Part shown: positions 7,049-16,600 of the stretch, piece by piece | Layout: each line of letters opens with the position of its first letter | Numbering within the stretch: the first letter of the stretch is position 1 | NCBI GenBank assembly: GCA_964588415.1 | Contig: CAZPPK010000050.1 | Coordinates: forward strand, 1 to 17,979 | Origin: Sulfidibacterium sp964588415 | GTDB lineage: Bacteria; Bacteroidota; Bacteroidia; Bacteroidales; F082 | DNA length: 17,979 nt | Direction of reading: 5' to 3' | The notes under the pieces: generated by a model | The model's input: only the letters and a program-made list of their open reading frames with translations | The model's database searches: none | What the model was told of the DNA's origin: nothing | Translations under genes and position numbers: made by a program

Positions 7049-7338
7049 TTAATGAATAATCTTTGGCTGGACCCCAGTAAGCAATGATTGGTTAATGACA
7101 ACTGTCTGACTAAGGTCACCATTATCATTTTTGGAAGAATAACGATTTTTCCACTATTTCCATCATGGAAAAGATCTTTGTAAATATATATGTAATTAGG
7201 ATCGTTCAACAGATCTTTGGTAACAGATAACTTGTATTTTGTACCCAGATTAACAAATGGAAAGACAGCAGCAAAGAGGATAGCAGTAATCAAAAATCCG
7301 ATTACGATTGGGTATCTGTTACCGGGTAAATGTTTCAT
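7049..7338 (-). pseudogene. Decayed small membrane-protein gene, probably the N-terminal remnant of a larger protein
   Basis: From ATG 7338 the frame encodes a short basic start (MKHLPGNRYP), one hydrophobic segment (about residues 11-31) and a polar stretch ending KDLFHDGNSGK, which looks like the DxDxDGxSE-type loops of FG-GAP/VCBS-like repeats. After that the open frame (stop at 7009) turns into unlikely sequence rich in Met, Leu and Arg. Shifting by one base at either of two A5 runs (minus strand; plus coordinates 7146-7150 or 7128-7132) gives hydrophilic protein-like sequence, NDNGDLSQTVVINQSLLTG, ending at a TAA at 7049-7051. I read this as a frameshifted and truncated remnant; a sequencing error in a homopolymer would look the same. 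No family is claimed. It lies 118 nt downstream of the hydrolase gene on the same strand. Confidence 0.4.
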
Positions 7339-7456
7339 TGTGGGTATGATGGCGAACAAATTTGAGAAAGAATTTAATAGATACAAGCTATTTGGTTCAG
7401 AATCAAAGGAAATGGATTGAAGGAAGCCTAAATCAGTCTTCTTGATGGGTTATGAA

Positions 7457-8356
7457 TCAGGAATTCAAAAACAATTTCAAAGCCTTATTGTATTCATTCA
7501 TTGCATTCAGATAAGGGAAATGTCCCTCGGTGTGGAAGGAGTGTATCTTGGCTTCTGGATAGGTATTTCTTAATTTAGCCCGCAATAATGTGGGGACTAA
7601 CGGATCATTATCAGATTCAATAATCAGTTTGGGAATGTTTTTTATCCCATGCTTTTTGGGAGTAACATCAAACCAATCAACAACCACATCATACCGATTG
7701 ATGAATTGCTTTTTGCTGAAGGGAAGACTAGATAAAAAGGCACCAAGCGCTTTGTCATGATGGCCGGCCGGAAGTAATTTGTGATGAAGCTCCCGCTGTC
7801 CAAATTTCCAGATAAGTATCTCGGGTAACAAAGGTAAGAAAGCCCTTTTCTTTTTGTTGACTTTAACCAATAGTCTGTTGGGCGGGAACGTGTTACCAAA
7901 AACAGCCTTTTCCACTCTCTCGGAAACAGATTTTAGTAAATATTGCGCAATATAATCTCCCATGGAAGTTCCTATCGCTATGAAGCGGTTTGCATTTTCT
8001 TTCTCAAGAATGGCCAATATCCCTTTTTCAGCATCTTTCAGTGAGCTAATTTCCTTGGGCAAGGTATACGTGATGATTTTATAGCTTTTTTCAAATTCGT
8101 AAATCTGATTCCACCAAATGTCGTATGTACCTCCCATTCCATGAATGAAAAGCAACGTTTTCTCTCCTTTTCCACCTGAATAATATTCCCAGCGCACACC
8201 CTCTACCACAACAAACTTTAGCGGACGTTCCCTAAAATTCAGGAGCCTGTGTGCAATCGGGTTGGTATCAGGATATAACTTAGAGAAATCACCTTTGGGA
8301 GCGGGAATCAGATAGATGCCGATAATGATGACCAGAAGTACTAAAAACAGGATCAT
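7457..8356 (-). CDS. Membrane-anchored alpha/beta-hydrolase fold protein
   Basis: A 299-aa alpha/beta hydrolase of unknown substrate. Residues 1-18 form a hydrophobic N-terminal anchor or uncleaved signal (MILFLVLLVIIIGIYLIPAP), so the catalytic domain is probably tethered to the inner membrane. Core elements appear in order: oxyanion-hole HGMGG (72-76), nucleophile elbow GTSMGD (S131), acid DPLVP (D251) and TEGHFPY (H279), which together give a complete catalytic triad. The lid region (about 150-215) is basic, with a KVNKKKRAF patch. Nothing nearby suggests a pathway. The next functional gene upstream, dgkA, is divergent across 236 nt. An esterase or lipase-like activity is possible, but the sequence alone does not decide it. 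Confidence 0.85.
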   Translation of the reverse strand: MILFLVLLVIIIGIYLIPAPKGDFSKLYPDTNPIAHRLLNFRERPLKFVVVEGVRWEYYSGGKGEKTLLFIHGMGGTYDIWWNQIYEFEKSYKIITYTLPKEISSLKDAEKGILAILEKENANRFIAIGTSMGDYIAQYLLKSVSERVEKAVFGNTFPPNRLLVKVNKKKRAFLPLLPEILIWKFGQRELHHKLLPAGHHDKALGAFLSSLPFSKKQFINRYDVVVDWFDVTPKKHGIKNIPKLIIESDNDPLVPTLLRAKLRNTYPEAKIHSFHTEGHFPYLNAMNEYNKALKLFLNS

Positions 8357-8568
8357 GATCTTTTTTATAAATTCTTAGATTGCTCTATGGAGCTAAATTA
8401 ATAAAAATGACTGATTTTTGAAGGGGTTCTGGCTTGGATAAAATGAATAGTACACTGATTGTCATGATTTTTATGATCGGTTATGATATTAATGAATCGG
8501 TCTTATCAGTACAATTAAGGTCTTATTTTTTGCCTTTTGTTAATAATTCTCCTTGAAAAAATTTAATG

Positions 8569-8576
8569 TATTTTTG
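8569..8576 (+). promoter_or_regulatory. Possible -7 box for dgkA
   Basis: TATTTTTG matches TAnnTTTG 16 nt before the dgkA ATG. A CTTG lies 13 nt and a TTTG 29 nt upstream, neither at the preferred 19-20 nt, so support is partial. The rest of the 236-nt divergent gap (8357-8592) shows no other clear signal. Confidence 0.35.
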
Positions 8577-8592
8577 AAAAAAAGATGAACCG

Positions 8593-8991
8593 ATGAATGA
8601 AAACAACCATTTTGGAAATCAACAGCCGTTTTCTCCAAAAAAGCAAGCCAAAAGCTTTCTGTTTGCCTATAAAGGAATACTTTACATGATAAGAACCCAG
8701 CACAATTTCTGGATTCAACTGACGATAGGTATGTTAGCTGTCATTCTGGGTTTCGTTTTGAAAATAAGCCGGTTTGAATGGGGTTTGGCGATTCTGTCCT
8801 GTGGATTGGTTTTGGCAGCGGAGACTTTTAATTCGGCCATCGAAACGCTTACTGATGTTGTTCATCCTGATCATAATCCTAAAGTAGGTTTGGTCAAAGA
8901 TATGGCAGCCGGAGCGGTGCTGATTGCTGCCATCGCAGCTGCTCTGGTGGGACTCATAATATTCATTCCGAAAATAATTGTTCTCTTATGA
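8593..8991 (+). CDS. dgkA: Diacylglycerol kinase / undecaprenol kinase (DgkA family)
   Basis: A 132-aa integral-membrane lipid kinase that phosphorylates diacylglycerol or undecaprenol with ATP, feeding phospholipid or carrier-lipid recycling in the inner membrane. The family signature is clear: AAETFNSAIETLTD (75-88, with the catalytic and metal-binding E77, N80 and E84) and VKDMAAGAVL (101-110). Three hydrophobic helices lie at about 38-57, 63-80 and 104-126, and the length is normal apart from a polar N-terminal tail of about 15 residues. In many Bacteroidota and Gram-positives this family acts on undecaprenol rather than diacylglycerol; the sequence does not settle which. Its TGA overlaps the ATG of the following kinase gene (8988-8991), indicating a coupled pair. 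Confidence 0.93.
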   Translation: MNENNHFGNQQPFSPKKQAKSFLFAYKGILYMIRTQHNFWIQLTIGMLAVILGFVLKISRFEWGLAILSCGLVLAAETFNSAIETLTDVVHPDHNPKVGLVKDMAAGAVLIAAIAAALVGLIIFIPKIIVLL

Positions 8992-9839
8992 AATTAATTA
9001 TTGACAGCGGATCCACAAAAACCGAGTGGGCTGTTTTGGATAGAAATCAGGTTATAGAACGTTTTATCACAAAAGGTTTTAACCCTTATTACACAAAAGC
9101 AGATGAAATTGAACGATCTATCAGGGTTGCGCTACCGGTTTCTATAAATTCTTTCGAAATACAGCAAATCTATTTTTATGGAACAGGTTGTTCTACGGAA
9201 GAAAATTGTAACCTGGTTCGATCTATTTTGCGTAAATTCTTTGATGAAGTTGACATATCAGTGTATCACGATCTGAAGGGAGCTGCCGTGGCTTTGTTGA
9301 AAAATAAAAAAGGGATTGCCTGCATTTTGGGAACGGGTTCCAACTCCTGCCTTTGGGACGGGAAGGAGATTGTGGAAAATGTTCCTTCACTTGGTTATCT
9401 GTTGGGTGATGAGGGAAGTGCCGTTTATTTGGGAAAGTTGCTTTTGAAAACCATTTTGGGAGGCGAGGCCGATAAAGAAATGACTCAAATCTTTTATGAA
9501 TATGCAGGAATGAACTTTACGGAAGTATTGCACAAAATTTATAAAGACCCTGACGCCAAACAGTGGATTGGCAGATTGTCACCTTTTGTTTCCGCAAACA
9601 TTCATCATCCACAGATAAAAGAAATTGCACGGAAAAACTTTCAGGATTTTATTGATAATCAGATTTCTGAATACTCAGGATTCAAAGATTTGGAAATTTC
9701 TTTTCTTGGTTCTGTTGCCTGGTATTTGCAGGATATTTTAAAGGAAGTTATGGTAGATTCCGGCCTTAAGACTGGTGTGATTTTGAAAAGCCCCATGGAC
9801 GGGCTCATTGATTATTACCGGGAATTTAACGAAGATTAA
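8988..9839 (+). CDS. BadF/BadG-family ATPase, N-acetylglucosamine-kinase-like
   Basis: A 283-aa cytoplasmic sugar-kinase-fold (ASKHA) ATPase, most like the N-acetylglucosamine kinase type within the BadF/BadG/BcrA/BcrD family. The phosphate-1 loop is DSGSTKTEW (6-14), the likely catalytic base is D95 in VYHDLKGAA (93-100), the phosphate-2 loop is LGTGSNS (114-120), and LGDEGSA (139-145) is typical of GlcNAc kinases. The C-terminal FLGSVA corresponds to the adenosine-loop region. It would phosphorylate an amino sugar or related compound, plausibly in cell-wall sugar recycling; substrate is inferred from family only. It starts within the last codons of dgkA (4-nt overlap) and ends 3 nt from the convergent uvrA stop. 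No terminator hairpin was seen between them. Confidence 0.85.
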   Translation: MKLIIDSGSTKTEWAVLDRNQVIERFITKGFNPYYTKADEIERSIRVALPVSINSFEIQQIYFYGTGCSTEENCNLVRSILRKFFDEVDISVYHDLKGAAVALLKNKKGIACILGTGSNSCLWDGKEIVENVPSLGYLLGDEGSAVYLGKLLLKTILGGEADKEMTQIFYEYAGMNFTEVLHKIYKDPDAKQWIGRLSPFVSANIHHPQIKEIARKNFQDFIDNQISEYSGFKDLEISFLGSVAWYLQDILKEVMVDSGLKTGVILKSPMDGLIDYYREFNED

Positions 9840-9842
9840 AGA

Positions 9843-12689
9843 TTAGGATTCCAACTCTTTTTTGAGATAACTGGCAGTATAACTACCGTTCACTTTTATG
9901 ATTTCTTCCGGGGTTCCCGTGCAAACTATTGTCCCGCCTTTTGAACCGCCTTCCGGTCCCATGTCAATGATGTGATCTGCTACTTTGATCACTTCCATGT
10001 TGTGTTCGATTACCAGCACGGTGTTGCCTTTATCCACCAGCTTATTCAGGACTTCCAGCAAAACTTTCACATCTTCAAAATGGAGGCCTGTTGTGGGCTC
10101 ATCTAAAATATACAGCGTTTTCCCAGTGTCTTTTTTTGATAATTCCGTTGCCAGTTTCACACGTTGTGCTTCTCCTCCGGAAATCGTCGTTGATGACTGT
10201 CCGAGTGTTAGATAACCCAGCCCGACATCTTTCAGGGTTTTTAATTTGTGCGCGATGGAAGGGATGTTTTCAAAAAATTCGGCAGCCGTCCGAATGCTCA
10301 TGTTCAGAACATCGTTGATTGACTTTCCTTTATATCTAATTTCCAGTGTTTCACGATTGTAACGCTTTCCCTGGCAGTCTTCACACAGCACATAAACATC
10401 TGGCAGGAAATTCATCTCAATAGTTTGAACTCCGGCGCCTTTACAGGTTTCGCAGCGGCCTCCTGTAACATTAAAAGAAAATCTCCCTGCTTTATAGCCT
10501 CTAACCTTTGATTCGGGAAGCATGCCGTATAATTTTCTTATTTCATCAAACACTTTGGTGTAAGTTGCCGGATTTGAGCGTGGTGTGCGCCCAATGGGTG
10601 CCTGGTCTATTTCAATGATTTTATCAATGAAATCAATACCTTCGATTGAATCGTAGGGCAGGGGCTCTTTCAGTGAATGATAAAAATGATGGCTTAGAAT
10701 GGGGTATAATGTGTCATTGATGAGCGTGGATTTCCCACTTCCGGAAACGCCGGTGATGCAGACAAATTTTCCCAGCGGAAATTCAATGTCAACATTTTTC
10801 AGATTGTTTCCCATAACGCCTCTCAGTACAATGCTTTTGCCTTTTCCGTTACGACGCGTTTTTGAGTATGGAATGACTTTCTTCCCACTCAGATATTGAC
10901 TTGTAAGAGTATTCGTGTTTAAAATATTTTCAGGCTTTCCCTGGGCAACCACAATGCCACCTAATCTTCCGGCACCCGGACCGATGTCAATGACGTGATC
11001 GGCAGCCAGAATAGTATCCTTGTCGTGTTCCACAACAATGACGGAATTACCAATATCACGCAACTCCATTAATGATTCAAGCAGCTTGTGATTGTCACGC
11101 TGGTGAAGTCCAATGCTTGGCTCATCAAGGATATACATGACCCCGGTAAGCCGGGAGCCGATCTGCGTGGCAAGCCGTATTCTCTGTGATTCGCCACCCG
11201 AAAGGGTTTTGGCCGGGCGGTTCAAATTCACATAATCAATGCCCACTTCCAACATAAAATCCAGTCTGGTCCTTATCTCCCGTAAAATTTCCCTTGCTAT
11301 GAACTGCTGTTTTTCACTGAGCCGGCTTTCAATATCATTCAACCAAACTTTTAATACAGACAGATCCATTTGAGCCAGTTCGGTAATATTTTTACCGTCA
11401 ATTTTAAAATAGAGCGACTGTTTTTGTAAGCGAGTTCCTTTGCATTCGGGACAAACATGCTTGTTCATGAAACTTTCTGCCCATTTTTTAGATGTCTGTG
11501 AAGCTTCTTCCTTGTTAAAATTAGTAATATAGTTCAGAACGCCTTCAAAAGTTAATGAATAAGAAGATGTTATCCCCAAATATTCTTTCTTTACCTGAAC
11601 TGTTTCGTTTGAACCCTGAAGTATAACATCAATGGCTTTTGCAGGGATGTCTTTTATCGGTGTGTTCAGGTTGAAGCCATATTTTAAGCCGATGGTTTCC
11701 AGTTGCCCGAAAACCCAGGTGTTTTTGTACTCTCCCAAAGGGGCGACGCCGCCTTTGCGTATGGATAAATTTCTGTCAGGGAAGACCTTGTCCAAATCCA
11801 CTTCCATAATTTCTCCCAAGCCGTTGCAAACAGGACATGCCCCGTAAGGCGAATTAAATGAGAAAAGATTGGGTTCGGGATCGTCGTATGCGATGCCAGA
11901 AGTGGGACACATCATTTTCAGACTGTAGTGCTTCAGGTTTCCGGTCTCTTCATTAAGGACCATGATTACACCTTTTCCCTGCTTGAGAGCAATGTCAACC
12001 GATTTTTTAAGCCTTTCATTAAGATCAGAAACTTGCATTCTGTCAACAACAACTTCAACATCATGTACTTTGTAACGGTCCAGCTGCATTCCGAATGCAA
12101 TTTCCCTGATTTTCCCATCAATACGGACGCGTAAAAACCCCTGCTGCCGGGTTCTTTCAAACAGGTCGCGGTAATGGCCTTTTCGCGCTTTGACCAGTGG
12201 GGCAAGCAATGTGATATTTTTTGTCTGATATTCCTTCGCAATAAGTTCAATAATCTGATCCTTTGTGTGTTGAACCATTTTCTCTCCGGTTACGTAGGAA
12301 AAAGCATCTGCTGCACGGGCGTAGAGAAGTCGAAGAAAATCGTAAACTTCGGTAATGGTTCCCACCGTGGAACGTGGATTGCGGCTTACCGATTTTTGTT
12401 CTATGGCAACCACCGGACTTAAACCCCGTATTTGATCCACATCAGGCCGTTCGAGATGGCCGATGAATTGCCTGGCGTAGGATGAAAAAGTCTCCATATA
12501 ACGCCTTTGGCCCTCGGCATAAATGGTGTCAAATGCCAATGAAGATTTCCCACTGCCACTCAAGCCGGTTATTACAACCAGTTGGTCCCTTGGAATGGTA
12601 ATATCAATGTTTCGCAGGTTATGAACCCGCGCTCCCTTGATTTCAAGACTCTGGCTCTCAGAAACAGTATTTTTTGTGTCGTTCTCCAT
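9843..12689 (-). CDS. uvrA: Excinuclease ABC subunit A (UvrA)
   Basis: The DNA-damage-recognition ATPase of nucleotide excision repair, which loads UvrB at lesions. I place the start at ATG 12689 (948 aa, close to the usual 940), not at the upstream in-frame TTG 12719, because a -7 box at 12728-12735 predicts a transcript starting at about 12721. Two ABC modules are complete: Walker A GLSGSGKSS (about 42-50) and GVSGSGKST (about 644-652); signatures LSGGESQ (about 494) and ISGGEAQ (about 835); and Walker B LYILDEPS/LYILDEPT. The second zinc module (CETC...CEDC, about 745-772) is intact. The first zinc module keeps C261, C285 and C288 but has Ser where the fourth Cys is expected (CPTS). It converges with the kinase gene on the plus strand, 3 nt apart. 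Confidence 0.97.
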   Translation of the reverse strand: MENDTKNTVSESQSLEIKGARVHNLRNIDITIPRDQLVVITGLSGSGKSSLAFDTIYAEGQRRYMETFSSYARQFIGHLERPDVDQIRGLSPVVAIEQKSVSRNPRSTVGTITEVYDFLRLLYARAADAFSYVTGEKMVQHTKDQIIELIAKEYQTKNITLLAPLVKARKGHYRDLFERTRQQGFLRVRIDGKIREIAFGMQLDRYKVHDVEVVVDRMQVSDLNERLKKSVDIALKQGKGVIMVLNEETGNLKHYSLKMMCPTSGIAYDDPEPNLFSFNSPYGACPVCNGLGEIMEVDLDKVFPDRNLSIRKGGVAPLGEYKNTWVFGQLETIGLKYGFNLNTPIKDIPAKAIDVILQGSNETVQVKKEYLGITSSYSLTFEGVLNYITNFNKEEASQTSKKWAESFMNKHVCPECKGTRLQKQSLYFKIDGKNITELAQMDLSVLKVWLNDIESRLSEKQQFIAREILREIRTRLDFMLEVGIDYVNLNRPAKTLSGGESQRIRLATQIGSRLTGVMYILDEPSIGLHQRDNHKLLESLMELRDIGNSVIVVEHDKDTILAADHVIDIGPGAGRLGGIVVAQGKPENILNTNTLTSQYLSGKKVIPYSKTRRNGKGKSIVLRGVMGNNLKNVDIEFPLGKFVCITGVSGSGKSTLINDTLYPILSHHFYHSLKEPLPYDSIEGIDFIDKIIEIDQAPIGRTPRSNPATYTKVFDEIRKLYGMLPESKVRGYKAGRFSFNVTGGRCETCKGAGVQTIEMNFLPDVYVLCEDCQGKRYNRETLEIRYKGKSINDVLNMSIRTAAEFFENIPSIAHKLKTLKDVGLGYLTLGQSSTTISGGEAQRVKLATELSKKDTGKTLYILDEPTTGLHFEDVKVLLEVLNKLVDKGNTVLVIEHNMEVIKVADHIIDMGPEGGSKGGTIVCTGTPEEIIKVNGSYTASYLKKELES

Positions 12690-12727
12690 AGAATTTTCCA
12701 AAGCATGGGGTGTTTCCAAAATTGCGG

Positions 12728-12735
12728 CAAATTTA
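12728..12735 (-). promoter_or_regulatory. Putative -7 promoter box of uvrA
   Basis: On the minus strand it reads TAAATTTG, an exact TAnnTTTG match, with a GTG (one mismatch to TTG) 20 nt upstream. It lies 38 nt before the preferred uvrA ATG. A start site near 12721 would leave almost no leader for the alternative TTG start, which favours the ATG. Confidence 0.45.
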
Positions 12736-12813
12736 CGCTTTCTATTTTAAAAATTCACGTATCAGAAACTTCAATTTCCCAGAAGGAGTTTCTGTCTTTA
12801 GCAGGATAAGGAA

Positions 12814-12965
12814 TGAGACCTTTGCAAAATACTCATTTTTGTTATTCTGATCTCATCTTGGACTAGAAAAGGGTCTTATAAGTATCTGATTTTTTTCATT
12901 ACAGATTCTTCTCTTGCCTCAGGCGAGGTCAGAATGAACAGTTTTTTAGTTTTGCAAAGGTCTCA
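12814..12965. repeat. 152-bp hairpin repeat, MITE-like
   Basis: Perfect 16-bp inverted ends, TGAGACCTTTGCAAAA at 12814-12829 and its reverse complement at 12950-12965, enclose DNA that is itself a degenerate inverted repeat: ATTCTGATCTCATCTTGG on the left against ATTCTGACCTCGCCTGAGG in the right arm read in reverse. Flanking GAA triplets (12811-12813 and 12966-12968) could be a 3-bp target duplication, but so short a match may be chance. There is no coding capacity. The size, ends and foldback structure fit a miniature inverted-repeat element, possibly related to IS5-type ends; the family is not established. It fills most of the 354-nt gap between the rfbC stop and the uvrA start, and nothing else in that gap was recognised except the uvrA -7 box. 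Confidence 0.65.
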
Positions 12966-13043
12966 GAATGTGTGTATTTCGAGTGTTTGGAAGATCAGTT
13001 ATTTCCTTTTCAGAAACACAGATCTTTACAAATCGAAAACAAA

Positions 13044-13586
13044 TTAAAAAGGGCTATCAAAATCCTGAAAAAGGACTCCAGCCTGGTCTTTTTCCGAAAG
13101 GATAGGATTCGGTGTCTTCCAGTCTATCTTCAACGAAGGATCATTCCAGAGAATGCAAGCTTCCGACTCTTTGTTATAAACGTTAGTGCATTTATAGGAG
13201 AATATGGTATCGTCTTCAAGTGTTACAAAACCATGAGCAAATCCAGGCGGAACCCAGTACATCCATTTATTGTCCTGCGTCAATTCTACGGATTCCCATT
13301 GTCCGAAAGTAGGGGAGGATTTTCGCAAGTCCACTGCCACATCAAGCACTGCGCCTCTTATCACACGAATTAATTTCCCCTGGGCATGAGGTGGCTTCTG
13401 AAAATGAAGCCCGCGTAAAACACCTTTCATGGATTTGGATTCATTGTCCTGAACAAGGTTCTGATCGATTCCCAGCCGCAGAAACGTTTCTTTGTTATAT
13501 GATTCAAAAAAGTATCCGCGATGATCTTCATACACCTGAGGTTTTACGATGTACAAATCCGGAATTTTAGTCTTTACTATTTCCAT
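13044..13586 (-). CDS. rfbC: dTDP-4-dehydrorhamnose 3,5-epimerase
   Basis: A 180-aa cupin-fold epimerase (RmlC/RfbC) that converts dTDP-4-dehydro-6-deoxyglucose to dTDP-4-dehydro-L-rhamnose, a step in making rhamnose for surface polysaccharide. Diagnostic parts are DHRGYFFESY (21-30), GVLRGLHFQ (55-63, with catalytic base H61 and substrate-binding R58), QGKLIRVIRG (69-78), WVPPGFAHGF (111-120), FSYKCTN with Y131 as the expected acid, and LSEKD (D167). The length is typical and the active site complete. The partner genes rfbA, rfbB and rfbD are not in the window. It begins 33 nt after the ccsBA stop on the same strand, so it is probably the last gene of the smr-ccsBA-rfbC unit. Confidence 0.96.
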   Translation of the reverse strand: MEIVKTKIPDLYIVKPQVYEDHRGYFFESYNKETFLRLGIDQNLVQDNESKSMKGVLRGLHFQKPPHAQGKLIRVIRGAVLDVAVDLRKSSPTFGQWESVELTQDNKWMYWVPPGFAHGFVTLEDDTIFSYKCTNVYNKESEACILWNDPSLKIDWKTPNPILSEKDQAGVLFQDFDSPF

Positions 13587-13619
13587 GCTAAAAGGGGCTA
13601 TTTATTTAAAACTATATTA

Positions 13620-16600
13620 TTATGGCTTCTGAACCGATTTCGTTTCGGCTTCCGCCACTTTGTTAATTCTCTTTTCATTGAAATAAGCGCCAATTACCAC
13701 AATAAATATGGTGGCAACCATGTAATATACAAAGGTCGGTACCGGAATTGGTTCGCCTGCAGCATAAGAATGCAGTCCTGACAAATAATAATTAACTCCA
13801 AAGTAAGTCATAAGGATAGAGAAAAATCCAAGTACGGAAGCTGCATTAAATGTAAATCTTGATTTTAAGCCGGGGATTAAACGCATGTGCGATATGAAAC
13901 TATAAACCAATATACTCACCAAAGCCCAGGTTTCTTTCGGATCCCAACCCCAGTAACGGCCCCAGCTTTCATTGGCCCAAACGCCACCCAGGAATGTTCC
14001 CAGGGTCAGCAAATAAAGCCCGACGATCAATGTCCTTTTGTTGATGGCCGTTATTTGCGAAATCTTCTCAGTAAGCCTTTCATAATTGCGCGGTGTCTTT
14101 AGAATAATAAGGATCAGATTAAGAAATCCCAATAGAGCTCCCAAAGCAATAAACCCATAACTTGCCGTGATGACCGAAACATGGATCATCAGCCAATAAG
14201 ATTTTAAAACAGGAACCAGATTGGTAATTTCGGGATCCATCCAGCTTAAATGAGCAACAAAAAGAATAATGGAAGCCAATATGGTGGTGGCTGCCACTGT
14301 CAACAGAGAACGTTTGGAGAAGATCAGTCCCGCGAGCATTGTAACCCATGCAATGTATATCATTGATTCGTAACCATTTGTCCAGGGAGCATGTCCTGAA
14401 ATATACCATCGGAGAATTAGCCCGAAAGTTTGAAAGGCGAACCCTGCAATAATCAGGATCAGAATCCCCTTCATAATTTTTCTGATGACAGACGAACTTT
14501 TAAGAATATCGGCAAAAACCAGTATCAACATAATAAAACCGATCATGCTGTAAAAAATGGCGAGACGCAGAAAGATCATCAGCTTTGTGTAAAGCAATTC
14601 AGCATTGAGCTTGCTTTGTGACGGCATGATGGAAGCGCCGAATTTTTCCTGATAAATATGAAATCCATCAACCAGTTCATTGGCCATTTTGAGATTTTCG
14701 GTAGTCAGCGTGTGTAAATATTCAGGAATAATACTCACCACCAACGCTGAATCTTTTCCGGAAAGACTGGTTACTTTGGAAGCTGGTGAATACCAGGGAT
14801 GATTGGGGTTATGCGGATCGGGGATCATCTTCAGAAACTGTCCTGTATAAACCATATAGGACACATTAAGCCGTTCGTCAACTTTCATCACTTCTTTATC
14901 GAACATGCCACGGTGTATCGGCTTGGCTTCATAAGCCTTTTCCACATAACTCTGAAGCTTGTAGGATTTGGTTTTGGTATCGATAAAATCAAGGAAAGAA
15001 GCATATTCCCCCTTAATTCCCACAATTTTTCTAAGTTTTTTATCACTGATCTTGATCATAGGTACTTCTTGCCATAAATGCGGACTGCTCATCATTCCTA
15101 AGAAAACCTGATCGGGAGTTAATCCATGAAAACTGGTTTTCCAGGTAATTTTCCTGAGAATCTGGCTGGCAAGTGAGTAAACTGGTTTAATCCGTCCGTC
15201 GTTGGACTGGACGACGAGTCTTCCAAATTTCTCAGCTTGTTGCTTGTTTACTACCGGGATTTGATTGAAAGCAATATGGTTGCTTTGCGCAGATAATGAT
15301 GTGGTGGCTCCCAACAACAAGAAAATCAGTATCAAGCCAGCTGCTCCTTTAGAATTGTCGTCGAATTTTTTCAAATATCTTCCAAGTTGTGCAAAATAGC
15401 TTTTTGAGTTTATTAAGGATAAAAGCATGCCTAATGCTAGTAAAATATAACCGATATATGTAAAAATGGTTCCCCAATAATCGTGATTTACGGAAAGAAC
15501 ACTTCCTTTATCATCGCGATCGTATGAAGATTGGAAAAACCGGAAGCCTTTATAATCCAACACATGGTTCATGTAAATGTGATAAGAGAAAGTTTTGTTT
15601 TGAGCTGGATCAATTACAGTAATCTGGCTTGCGTAACTTGACGGGCTCATGGAACCTGGATAACGGGTTAGTTCGAATTTATTCAATTTGACGGAAAAGG
15701 GCAACTTGATCATTTTGGCACCGTAACTTAAAGTTACGCCAATACCATTGACATTTATTTTTTGCGGTTCTCCTTCAAACCCGCTACCACCGCTTAAGTA
15801 AACTTTTTTGGTTTCATTACCTGACTTAACTTTCACGAGGACAACGTCCATTGCTTCGCTCTTTTTACCACCGGGTATAAACTTAACGGCACCTGTAGGA
15901 TAATAGCCTGTCAGTACCATATTCAGTTTACCGAGTGTGAATAGTTTTCTCATCACAAAAGGATGGGTACTTTTGGGTATAAATTCTTCCGAAGCGCTGC
16001 CGTCCATATGCATAACCGACATCGTGCCGGGAGGTGTAATGAAAAGGCTGTCGTCCTTTGATGTGATATTTACAGCATTGGGTTCGAAAATGCCACCAAA
16101 TTTAACCAGATAATTACCTATTTTTTTGCTACCGCCTTCCTTTAAATAGAGATTTTGTTTTCCGTTTCCTTCAGAAGCAACAAACATAACAATGGGTACG
16201 CCGTTATTATTTTCAGTGACTATTTTTTGAGCATGCCGGATAAATTTTACAGTCTGTAACTTAAGGCTTTGTCCATCAACTGAAAGCTGATCTTCATAAG
16301 AAGTCGGAGTAAGATTGGAGAGCAGTACCTGTTTGTCGTGAGAGACCACTGTATTGCCCTTTGTTGCTTTGACCTGGACGTAGGCACGATCGGAAAGAAT
16401 TATATTGGAAGTCTGTCCGTTACGCAAATGCAAGATGCCTTCATAACTGATGAACCGGGTAATGGCGGCACCCAGCAGAATGATCAGAAAGGCCACGTGA
16501 AATACGAACATGGTGATTTTCTTTTTTTTATACATTCTGTATCTGAATATGTTAGCAATCATATTGATCGCTAATAATCCTAATAAAATATCAAACCACG

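Noticed and set aside
7217..7420. 67-codon plus-strand frame overlapping the decayed minus-strand gene.
   Set aside because: No domain, signal or start context; the minus strand reads as more protein-like, with a clear membrane segment.
8585..8596. Three-codon upstream frame (ATG AAC CGA TGA) overlapping the dgkA start.
   Set aside because: Such a short frame arises easily by chance and carries no leader-peptide features.
13044..13586. rfbC as part of a surface-polysaccharide locus.
   Set aside because: No other nucleotide-sugar, glycosyltransferase or flippase genes lie near it, and the GT2 at the far left is 11 kb away in a different module.
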